Below are positions 8,420-15,646 of a DNA stretch of 56,907 nucleotides, one piece after another. A program made the translations under genes and the position numbers. Position 1 is the first letter of the stretch, and each line of letters begins with the position of its first letter. The notes beneath the pieces are model-generated. The model worked only from the letters and a program-made list of their open reading frames with translations. It had not been told where the DNA came from and ran no database searches. Source of the DNA: Planctomycetota bacterium (lineage in GTDB: Bacteria; Planctomycetota; Planctomycetia; Gemmatales; Gemmataceae); assembly GCA_016195405.1 (NCBI GenBank), contig JACPZP010000060.1, positions 1 to 56,907 of the forward strand, read 5' to 3'.

Positions 8420-9013
8420 CTAGTCCAATTTGGCCTTAATGGCCGGATACATGGTTTTCAACTGTCGGTTATACTCGTAAACCCGTTCGATCTTGATGCC
8501 TGCCTTCTCGGCAACTGCCATCGATGAATCCGCCCCTTCTTCGTAGGCCAGCACGACCAGACCAAAATCCTCATCGGCCTGCACGCGGGGATGTTGTTCC
8601 AGCAACTCAAAAAGTCGCCGGCAGAAATCCATCGACCCGACAATCTCATCGGCGGCGGCGCCATCAACCGGCTCGTGGCTCGGCCCCTCATCCCCGGCTG
8701 GTTTGAACGAAACCCCTTTCGCATCAGACGAGGCGAACAGGTTTGAAACCTCGCTGCGAATCATTCCCTTCAACTGGAACATGAGGTCTTCGCCGTCGTT
8801 CAAAGGACGGTCACCCGCCAGAACCTTCTCAATCAGTCCGTAAACAATGCCCTCCGGGTCTTGCCCGCCTGGCAGCATCATGTCCTCCTGCCAGCCACGC
8901 CGGACCCGCAAGTAATTCCGCGTGAAGTCAAAGAGCTTCAACGCCACCTCCCAGCGGCGTTCATCGTTCTTCAATGACTCTAAATGGTTTTCGACCATGC
9001 AGTCGTGCCCCAT
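8420..9013 (-). CDS. Sigma-70-like protein leading the ImmA operon
   Basis: About 197 aa. The first part resembles sigma region 2, with a helix around FDFTRNYLRVRRGW and then GGQDPEGIVYGLIEKVL. The last part resembles region 4, a helix-turn-helix in DFGLVVLAYEEGADSSMAVAEKAGIKIERVYEYNRQLK. These may let it act as a dedicated sigma factor or a related DNA-binding regulator. ATG 9013 is chosen, and 8998 is as likely. A start at 9151 would leave only 15 bp to the divergent gene and adds an unlikely N-terminus. It probably controls the divergent ubiquitin-like genes or its own operon; this is inference. Confidence 0.65.
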   Translation of the reverse strand: MGHDCMVENHLESLKNDERRWEVALKLFDFTRNYLRVRRGWQEDMMLPGGQDPEGIVYGLIEKVLAGDRPLNDGEDLMFQLKGMIRSEVSNLFASSDAKGVSFKPAGDEGPSHEPVDGAAADEIVGSMDFCRRLFELLEQHPRVQADEDFGLVVLAYEEGADSSMAVAEKAGIKIERVYEYNRQLKTMYPAIKAKLD

Positions 9014-9166
9014 TTTCTTATGCTGATTCAACCAAGCGATTTTGGAGAAAAAATGCGCCGGAGGAAGTTTTTTTCCAAAACGCGCCACGCTGGCCAGCAG
9101 ACATCCTGACGGGCCTTCAAGGCGTCCTCGGATGAGGAACCGCGAAGGCACCCGTCAGAAATAGCT

Positions 9167-10294
9167 ATGGATACAAAACCAAATCAACGAACGGACCAGG
9201 CAACTGCCTTGGCTGAACATCAAACCTGCGGCCCGCAACCCAAGTGGGCCGCGCAAATCGAGGACCAACACGTTCCTGCGCCCCAGCGCACCGTGAAGGT
9301 GAAGGTTCTGAAAGACCAGGCGAACATCGCGTCGGAAAACATCCTCGTTCGCGACCACGGTGGCGACCACGACGTTCCTCTCGACGACGAGCAGGTCATT
9401 GACCTCGCCCAAGGCAACGTTTTTTACGCGGTCCCCGCGTGCGAGGCGCCGAACCCGCCCGCCTGCCACGCGACCCCGAAGCTGGCCTTCTTCGTGGACG
9501 ACCGTCCAGAAGTTACCTTCCGTGCCGACCAGAACGGAACCACGCTGCGAGAGCTGTTTGGATTCACGCCGGAAGTTCGGCTCTTCCGTGACTACGAATC
9601 GCCGCACGACCAGCCCATCGGTCTCGATGGGCCGGTGAACTTTGGCGACGGCCCGGTGTTCTACACCCGCCGCAAACACGCCAAACTGACCATCGCCGTG
9701 AACGACAAGCCATTTACGGAAGCTGACGGCGTGAAGCACGAAATGAGCGGGCGCGACATCGCCAAGCTGGTTTTCGATGACCCGGAAAACTACGACCTGT
9801 TTGCGCTGCCGAGCGAGGACCAAATCGGCCTCGACCAAACCGTTAAAGTGAAGGATTGCGACAAATTCAAGGCCATCCGAAAGACGGTCGCCGGCGGCTA
9901 CGAAATTACGCGCATCGACCGTGAACTCGACACGCTGAGACAAGGCGGGGCGAAAGTCACCTTCGTGCCCGAGGTTCCCGCCGTTGTCTTCCACGACATC
10001 CCGGCGAGGAAAGGCTACCCACATCTGCAATCAACGGACGTGCTGGTAACGGTGCCCGGCGGCTATCCCGGCCAAGCTTTGGACGGTGCCTATCTGCCGC
10101 AAGGCTCGCCGTTGCTCGGCAAAGTCGTCGGCTCCCCCCAAGGCAACACCATTCAAGCACTGAACCGCACGTGGCAACTGGTCAGTTACCATCCTCATGC
10201 CGGGGGCGGAGCGCCGCCGTGGAACAAGGACAAGCACGGATTCCACACCTACGTTGACGAACTGCTGACGTGGGTGCATCGAGCTAATCAGTAA
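9167..10294 (+). CDS. Multi-ubiquitin-like protein fused to an E2-like domain
   Basis: This 375-aa protein appears to hold three ubiquitin-like (Multiubiquitin-type) units at about 41-92, 104-170 and 172-244. Each of the first two ends in a VFY(A/T)-type strand. An E2-like domain of the Prok-E2_E type follows at about 247-375, with the hallmark DVLVTVPGGYPG and a late W (TWQLVSYHPH). A diglycine (G243-G244) sits at the junction of the third unit and the E2. The E2 region contains no cysteine, so it cannot form a normal E2 thioester. Next comes the JAB-E1 gene 8 bp away. Together they form a bacterial ubiquitin-like conjugation cassette; the target is unknown. Confidence 0.8.
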   Translation: MDTKPNQRTDQATALAEHQTCGPQPKWAAQIEDQHVPAPQRTVKVKVLKDQANIASENILVRDHGGDHDVPLDDEQVIDLAQGNVFYAVPACEAPNPPACHATPKLAFFVDDRPEVTFRADQNGTTLRELFGFTPEVRLFRDYESPHDQPIGLDGPVNFGDGPVFYTRRKHAKLTIAVNDKPFTEADGVKHEMSGRDIAKLVFDDPENYDLFALPSEDQIGLDQTVKVKDCDKFKAIRKTVAGGYEITRIDRELDTLRQGGAKVTFVPEVPAVVFHDIPARKGYPHLQSTDVLVTVPGGYPGQALDGAYLPQGSPLLGKVVGSPQGNTIQALNRTWQLVSYHPHAGGGAPPWNKDKHGFHTYVDELLTWVHRANQ

Positions 10295-10302
10295 GAACGC
10301 AC

Positions 10303-11802
10303 ATGGAGGCACACCAAAAACACTGCTTGTTCCGCATCCGAAAGTCGGACCGCGACAAACTGGAACAGTTCATCTACCAACGCTATCCCGCGAAGGAGTG
10401 GGGAACCTTCTTTCGATTTGGCTTCCGGCGAACGGCTTGGGGACTTGCAGCGTGCCTCGTGAGTGAAGAACGGCCGAAGCCAGGTGATCTGGACCGTGCC
10501 AGTCCGATTGTGGTGTTTCGATCCAGATACATCCTTCGCGCTCATCACATCGTCGAAGACGGGCCTCTGGCTGCCGGTGTCATCCACTCGCACCCGCAAG
10601 GTGTCCATGTCTTCCCTAGCAAGCTCGACGACAAGATGGACGATTACTTCGGGGAGGAGTTGAGCCGTTACGGCCGCGGGAAACCTTACCTGAGCCTAAT
10701 TTTCGCTCGAAATGAAGACGGAACTTTTCAGTTCACTGGGCGAGTGTTCGACCAAGGCGAATGGTATCCAGTGACTGAACTGCTCACGGTCGGCGAGGAA
10801 CTCGAACGCGAACTAGCCGCGTCCGATGACTGGCGGGCGGCAGATTTCAGCCCGCCACCGTCACCGCAAACCGAGAGCGCGACTGGTCGTTTGGAAACAC
10901 TACTTGGCAAAACGGCATCCAAGCGCCTCTCTCAAGCCTGTATGGGCGTTATCGGCTGTAGTGGCACCGGTTCGCCCGCAGCACATGTCCTGGCACGCGC
11001 TGGTGTTCAGAGATTCATCCTCGTTGACCCGCAGCATTTCTCGCCATCGAACCTCGAACGATTGCACGGCAGCCGTTTTGCCGATGCGCTCGGAAGTCCT
11101 CCGCCGGCCAAGGTCAGTATTGTCGCGAGGCTCATCCATGAGATCAACCCCGACGCCAAGGTAACCTGCATTGTAGGAAACCTCCTCGACGAGATTGTCC
11201 TCGATGCGCTGCTCGAATGCGATCTGCTCCTCGGTTGCACTGACACCCAACATGCCCGTGCTGTTCTGGGCGACTTTGCATCGCACTACTTGCTTCCATC
11301 CATCGACGTAGGAGTCGCCATGCGAGCGAAGCAGGCAAAACTGGCGGTGCAATTGATTGAAGTCTGCCTCAATCGCGCCGGCCTCCCATGCCCGCATTGC
11401 CTTGGAAGAATTGACCAAAGAGCTTTGAGTTACGAATTGATGACAGTTGAAGAGCGACAGTGGCGGCTGGAAGCGGCGGAGCGTGCCAAGGGCGAGGGTC
11501 TTGACGGCGCACAGTATTGGGGTGGTGAGCCTCCGCCAGAAATCACGGTGGGTTACCTGACTTCCCTGGCTGGCAGCATGATGGCGGGATATGCGGAGAA
11601 CTTGCTCACTGGCACGGCGAAGATGCCCCACCCGCGCTTCCAGTTTGATGTTGGTTGGACAAAACTCGGAGTGGCTCCGGTCGAGAATGTGGCCAACTTG
11701 GACTGCTCCTGCCGCAGGACTATCGGTTACGCGGATCAAGCGCGAGCTGACCGGAGTGTTTCCCGACCAACACACTGGCCGCCCGCCGTCGTTGTTGCGT
11801 AA
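10303..11802 (+). CDS. JAB (JAMM) deubiquitinase-like domain fused to E1-like ThiF domain
   Basis: This 499-aa protein has an N-terminal JAMM peptidase domain. Glu32 could be the catalytic acid, and HSHP (H95, H97) with S106 and D109 give the zinc site. The second gap is one residue longer than the usual pattern. From about 205 onward it is an E1/ThiF adenylation domain: GCSGTGS (218-224), the acidic strand VD (241-242), SNLERL, and zinc-like cysteine pairs CPHC (363-366) and CSC (468-470). It could activate the ubiquitin-like tail made by the upstream gene and also trim or remove it. Known poly-ubiquitin operons combine the same domains. Confidence 0.85.
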   Translation: MEAHQKHCLFRIRKSDRDKLEQFIYQRYPAKEWGTFFRFGFRRTAWGLAACLVSEERPKPGDLDRASPIVVFRSRYILRAHHIVEDGPLAAGVIHSHPQGVHVFPSKLDDKMDDYFGEELSRYGRGKPYLSLIFARNEDGTFQFTGRVFDQGEWYPVTELLTVGEELERELAASDDWRAADFSPPPSPQTESATGRLETLLGKTASKRLSQACMGVIGCSGTGSPAAHVLARAGVQRFILVDPQHFSPSNLERLHGSRFADALGSPPPAKVSIVARLIHEINPDAKVTCIVGNLLDEIVLDALLECDLLLGCTDTQHARAVLGDFASHYLLPSIDVGVAMRAKQAKLAVQLIEVCLNRAGLPCPHCLGRIDQRALSYELMTVEERQWRLEAAERAKGEGLDGAQYWGGEPPPEITVGYLTSLAGSMMAGYAENLLTGTAKMPHPRFQFDVGWTKLGVAPVENVANLDCSCRRTIGYADQARADRSVSRPTHWPPAVVVA

Positions 11803-11889
11803 ATTTCGCCGTCCTTTTTGCCGCTCGGTTCCCTCGCTGTTTTCTCGCAGCAATCCCGGCAGCTCTGCCAGTCGCACACCCCGCAGCAG

Positions 11890-11910
11890 ATTGTGCCTAA
11901 CGCGCACAAT
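11890..11910. promoter_or_regulatory. Element-wide palindromic operator, copy 2 (transfer operon)
   Basis: Perfect arms ATTGTGC / GCACAAT with spacer CTAACGC, identical to copy 1 except for one spacer base. It ends 31 nt before ATG 11942, the same distance as for the relaxase GTG. It lies 87 bp after the stop of the JAB-E1 gene and so separates the ubiquitin-like cassette from the transfer operon. Confidence 0.7.
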
Positions 11911-11941
11911 CACCCGCGCAGTTTCGTGTTCACTGGCCGGC

Positions 11942-12214
11942 ATGAATACGACACCGAAGCCCGGCAACCAGCTTTGGGGCATTTATCACACCGACCGGGA
12001 GTATGCGCGAATGCTTGGCGATCCGATCCGCACCATAGTCGAGGCGCCAACGAAAATAGCCGCTGAGGAAACGGCCGCGCGTCTCGGCTTCAGTGAGCCG
12101 TGGGCGCATCCGGTGAAGCAGGAGCAAGTCATTCGGGCGCAGTGGCTGCCCGTGCGGCGTCCCGGCCATCGGCAGGAACTCGCCCACAAGCCAAGCCGTG
12201 GAGTTCGAGTCTGA
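11942..12214 (+). CDS. Small hypothetical protein leading the transfer operon
   Basis: This 90-aa basic protein begins MNTTPKPGNQLWGIYHTDRE and ends in a short Arg/Lys-rich tail. I recognise no family. The core IVEAPTKIAAEETAARLGF looks like a small alpha/beta fold. The start is supported by the palindrome that ends 31 nt upstream, as at the relaxase gene. The next gene begins 2 nt after its stop. It may be an accessory DNA-binding or transfer protein, from position only. Confidence 0.65.
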   Translation: MNTTPKPGNQLWGIYHTDREYARMLGDPIRTIVEAPTKIAAEETAARLGFSEPWAHPVKQEQVIRAQWLPVRRPGHRQELAHKPSRGVRV

Positions 12215-12216
12215 CC

Positions 12217-12471
12217 ATGAAGAACCCCTCTCCATCAGACATTCAGCGGGCCGTCAGCGTGTTGACTTTGCTTCGTCAGCGGATTGACGAGGCGGCGGCG
12301 AATCGCGTGACCAAGCTGCCAGATTCCCGGATGGGCGATCAACACGCGGCCCAAATCGAATCTCAGACCCTTGAGCAAACGGCGCGCATTGAAGCAGTCA
12401 TTGCGCAGTTGGAGACCTGGCGCGAGGAACTCAACCAGTTATTGAGACAGCATGTTTCCAGGAGAGTTTAA
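12217..12471 (+). CDS. Small coiled-coil hypothetical protein
   Basis: This 84-aa protein is almost wholly helical, with heptad-like spacing in AVSVLTLLRQRIDEAAA and IEAVIAQLETWREELNQLL. No signal peptide or membrane segment is seen. It follows the preceding gene by 2 nt and is followed by about 225 bp with several inverted repeats and then the TraK-like gene. A role in transfer is guessed from context. Confidence 0.6.
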   Translation: MKNPSPSDIQRAVSVLTLLRQRIDEAAANRVTKLPDSRMGDQHAAQIESQTLEQTARIEAVIAQLETWREELNQLLRQHVSRRV

Positions 12472-12696
12472 CTTTGGGCACGCCCTACCCCTTACATTCG
12501 TAAGGCTTTCGTGCGATGCACGTCTGCGCGCACATCTGCGCGAATCCGGCGTGGCGGGCGACATTCACGCCACCGCCGCCGATGCCACGTTCGCTAGGCG
12601 CACATCCGCATCCGAATCGAACCGTTCGCGATTCCACTCTGCGACGATTCGCTTCCCGCGTGCTGCGCGCAACGCATCAACCGCGCTGCCGCACTT
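12472..12696. other. Non-coding gap with clustered inverted repeats (oriT candidate)
   Basis: This 225-bp gap inside the transfer operon holds four separate inverted repeats. They are CCTTAC-attc-GTAAGG (12490-12505), CGTGC-gat-GCACG (12510-12522), GGCGTG/CACGCC (12548-12571) and GAATCG/CGATTC (12614-12634). Origins of transfer often look like this and lie beside TraK-type genes. I cannot point to a nic site, and an open frame across it has the composition of a shadow. Confidence 0.4.
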
Positions 12697-13152
12697 ATGA
12701 ACAAAGTCGCCATCCCCGATGATGCTCTCGCTCGCTTTCGAGCCGCTGCGACCAAGTTTGCGCGCGATGCTTCCCCGCGCGCTTCGCGATTGCTCGCCGT
12801 CAAAGACGACATCGCCGCGTTGCGGAAAAAGGGAGCTTCGTATCGCAGTATCAGTGAACTGCTCGCGCAGAGCGGCATCGCGGCGTCGGATACGTGCGTG
12901 ATGCGCTTCTGCCAGCGCGAACTCGGTGAGAAGCCCGTCCGCAACTCAAGGCGCAAGACCTCCGGCGCGCCTAAACCGAGGGCCGCTGCCAACGGCCACG
13001 CTGCGCCGCCAACTCCGCTGAATGAGGCCGCGCAAACGATGTTGCTCGATGACCTGCTCAGTGCAGCCCCACCAACCCCACTGGGTAAGCCTTTCGTTGA
13101 CGGAGGCCCTCGGATCGCCCGCATCGAATTCGCCAAACCCGGAGAGCTATGA
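12697..13152 (+). CDS. TraK-like transfer accessory protein with HTH
   Basis: This 151-aa basic protein has a predicted helix-turn-helix: DDIAALRKKGASYRSISELL, then a short turn and SDTCVMRFCQRELGE. A Pro/Ala/Lys-rich linker and a short C-terminal piece follow. Order and size match the TraK-TraL-TraM block of IncP-type transfer regions, where TraK binds oriT. Its stop overlaps the ParA-like start by four bases. The sequence itself resembles TraK only loosely, so the name is positional. Confidence 0.6.
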   Translation: MNKVAIPDDALARFRAAATKFARDASPRASRLLAVKDDIAALRKKGASYRSISELLAQSGIAASDTCVMRFCQRELGEKPVRNSRRKTSGAPKPRAAANGHAAPPTPLNEAAQTMLLDDLLSAAPPTPLGKPFVDGGPRIARIEFAKPGEL

Positions 13153-13880
13153 AAAAACAACTCAACCTCATCCTCAACGGCAAGGGCGGTGTCGGTAAGA
13201 GTTTCTTTGCCGTCAACTTCGTCCAGTTTCTCAAGGACAAGCCAATTCCTTTCGTCGCGTGCGATAGCGACAATGAAAATTCGACACTCAAGCGGTTCCA
13301 CCCAGAAGCAGAATTCATCAACCTCGCCCAGCCGCGCTCGCTCGATGAGATGTTCCGCGCGTTGGAGCGCAGCGACCTCGCGGTTGTGGATTGCCGCGCC
13401 GCGTCCACCGATGTCTTCCTGAAATACTTCGCCGCGATTGATGTTCCGGCGGTGCTGCGGCTACTCGATGTCCGCATGACGCTGCTGATGCCGGTGAACC
13501 ACGAAGCCGACAGTCTCGACCAGGTTCAGCGCGTGGTGGAAGCGATGGGTGAACGCGCCCGTTTCGTCGTCATCCGCAACCAAGTCCACGGAGAGTCGTT
13601 CGCGCTCTACGACCAATCCTCCGTCCGTGTAAAGTTGTTGAAGAAACTCGGCGCGAAGGAAATCGTCATGCCACGCATGGAGGAGTGGCTCGTGGAAGGA
13701 CTCAATCGCGTGAATCTCACGATCACCGCCGCCAGCCAGCACGAGAGTTTTTATCTGCTCGACCGCCAACGATTGCTGACGTGGCAGCGCTGGCTTTACG
13801 AGCAGATTGAATCTGCCGCCGACTTGTTGCTGCCGGGCAAAGCCACCACCAATCCCACTCCTGCCAATGCCGCCGGATAA
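13149..13880 (+). CDS. ParA/TraL-like ATPase
   Basis: This 243-aa P-loop ATPase begins with a deviant Walker A, LNGKGGVGKSFFAVNF (about residues 8-24), typical of the ParA/MinD family. The DxxxxN strand CDSDNENS and the Walker B-like LAVVDCRA follow. TraL of IncP plasmids is a ParA-like protein of this size in the same position. It probably helps position or activate the transfer machinery. The stop overlaps the next start (13867). Confidence 0.8.
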   Translation: MKKQLNLILNGKGGVGKSFFAVNFVQFLKDKPIPFVACDSDNENSTLKRFHPEAEFINLAQPRSLDEMFRALERSDLAVVDCRAASTDVFLKYFAAIDVPAVLRLLDVRMTLLMPVNHEADSLDQVQRVVEAMGERARFVVIRNQVHGESFALYDQSSVRVKLLKKLGAKEIVMPRMEEWLVEGLNRVNLTITAASQHESFYLLDRQRLLTWQRWLYEQIESAADLLLPGKATTNPTPANAAG

Positions 13881-14223
13881 CTACTCTGAGGACTTCGAGC
13901 GAGCCATCGTCGAGTGGAAGAAGAAGCATCAGCTCCGCGAAGGCGACCCGCTGCTGTTCTGCGTCGAACTCTTTCGCATCCATCAGGCGCATTGGGATGC
14001 GATTCGGCGGCAGGAACTCCCGTCGTTCTCGGAATTCCGGGAGTCGCTGCTGCACCTACACCAACACGCTGCTGCAATCCAGCGACAGGCCACCGCGCTG
14101 ACGGAGGAACTACGACGCTACAAGAGCGCGTCCAAGCTCATCGCACCGAGCGTCGCTGGTCTGGTGCTCACGGCAATCTTTGCCGCCGTGACTGGTGTGC
14201 TCATCGGCAAGTTACTTCTCTGA
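13867..14223 (+). CDS. TraM-like transfer protein with C-terminal membrane anchor
   Basis: This 118-aa protein starts inside the end of the ParA-like gene. It has a soluble helical part (SEFRESLLHLHQHAAAIQ) and a single C-terminal membrane segment near LIAPSVAGLVLTAIFAAVTG. Layout and size are like TraM of IncP transfer systems, the third gene of TraK-L-M. An upstream in-frame start at 13807 lies deep within the ParA gene and is rejected. Its role is inferred from gene order. Confidence 0.6.
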   Translation: MPPDNYSEDFERAIVEWKKKHQLREGDPLLFCVELFRIHQAHWDAIRRQELPSFSEFRESLLHLHQHAAAIQRQATALTEELRRYKSASKLIAPSVAGLVLTAIFAAVTGVLIGKLLL

Positions 14224-14226
14224 AGT

Positions 14227-15590
14227 ATGAACTTCTTCGGCGTTTTCCTTTTCAGCGCGAGCTTGGCAGCCGCGGGTGGGGCGGTTCGCTGGCTGAACTC
14301 TCCTTATCGCTGGGCAATTGCGGCGGCGTTACTGGCGGTCGGATTGTTTGCACTGCTCGTGCCCGAACGGCGCGCAAGGTCTTTCGCAACGAGCCGGGCT
14401 GGGGCGGTCTGTGTATTGATGAAAAGGGCGTCTATTGGGAAACGCTCAAAGCGATGGCTGCCCATTACGGTCGCACGCCGGACCTCGTTCATGTCCAGAT
14501 TCGTCCCGACGGTGCCGATGCCGGCTGGATGCCCGTGCATCGTTTCAATCTCACCGGCAATCGCGCGATTCCTTTCAACACCTACGCCAAATTCGTGGTG
14601 GATACCGCCACGAGTCTCGGCCAGGGCGGCGACAAAGGATTCTTCAAAAGTCAGGCGCAAACCCACATCGCCCACGCGCTCGAATTGCTCCATGAGTTGG
14701 GCAGGCCCGTGACGCTCGTGAATTGCTACGAACTTCTGTCGAACCGTGAGAAACTGGAGGAGGCCGTGGAAGACGTTGGCGAGCTTTTCCCCATGCCCGC
14801 GCGCCAAGCGTTGCAGGAACACTTCAACAACCGCTTCCTGAATCAGCCGGACGAGCAGCTTGGCGGCGTGCGTGAAACCGTCGGCAACTATCTCCAATAC
14901 TTCCTGTCGCCCGAAGTGGCCGAAGTGTTTTGCAGCCGCGAGAGCACCTTCGACATCGGGGACGTGGACACGGGCAAAATCATCTGTGTGACCATGCCGC
15001 AGAAGTTTCAGACGGAACGCCGCTACGTGAACACCTTTCTGAAGCTCTTGTTCTACAACCACGCGCTTCGTCGTTTCGACAAACCCAAGGCCGAGCGCGC
15101 TGACGACAATCTGATCATCCTGTGGGCTGACGAAGCTCAACGCTTCATGACGGCGAGCGAAGACGGCACGAGTGACTACAATGTCGTGGACGTGATCCGC
15201 GAGGCCGGCGCCACCATCATCGCCGCCGCGCAATCCACCACGTCGCTGGTTCCGCCACTGGGCCATGACAAAGCCAAGGTGCTTACGCTCAATCTCCGAA
15301 ACCGGATGATTTTCCGTGCCGCCGACGAACAGGACGCCGTGCAGAGCGCTGATTTCCTTGGCAAAAAACGTCTCGTGAAACGCTCATGGGGTTACAGTGC
15401 CGGCCGACGCAACGTGAACTATTCCGAAACCGAGGAACACAAAATCAAGCCCCACCTGCTTCGCAACCTGCGCGACCATGAATGCGTCCTCGTCCACTGC
15501 GAGCGAGGTTTTCGTCGAGTGACGCTGCCACCAATGGAGCCAGACGGAACAGTCGCGAAATGGTTTCCGTGGTGGCGCAAACTGCTTTAG
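14227..15590 (+). pseudogene. Type IV coupling protein (TraG/TraD/VirD4 family), broken
   Basis: The gene starts at ATG 14227 with two likely membrane segments and reads in one frame to about 14360. From about 14365 homology continues in another frame with GWGGLCIDEKGVYWETL and a Walker B LIILWADEAQ. The reading then passes through IVAAAQST-like boxes (IIAAAQSTTSL) to 15590. The coupling protein feeds the relaxase-DNA complex into the secretion channel. The expected P-loop and some 50-80 residues between the membrane part and the GWGG strand are missing, and the frame shifts at the same place. This is either a deletion in the element or an assembly error. Without the P-loop the protein cannot hydrolyse ATP normally. 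Confidence 0.75.
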
Positions 15591-15646
15591 TGCCTCAAAA
15601 TCTCGGTCGCATTTCCTGATGAATGCCAGACATCCGGCTCCCAGCT

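Noticed and set aside
12452..12700. Open frame in the gap before the TraK-like gene
   Set aside because: No family likeness, no ribosome site, and it overlaps the inverted-repeat cluster. Composition is that of a shadow.
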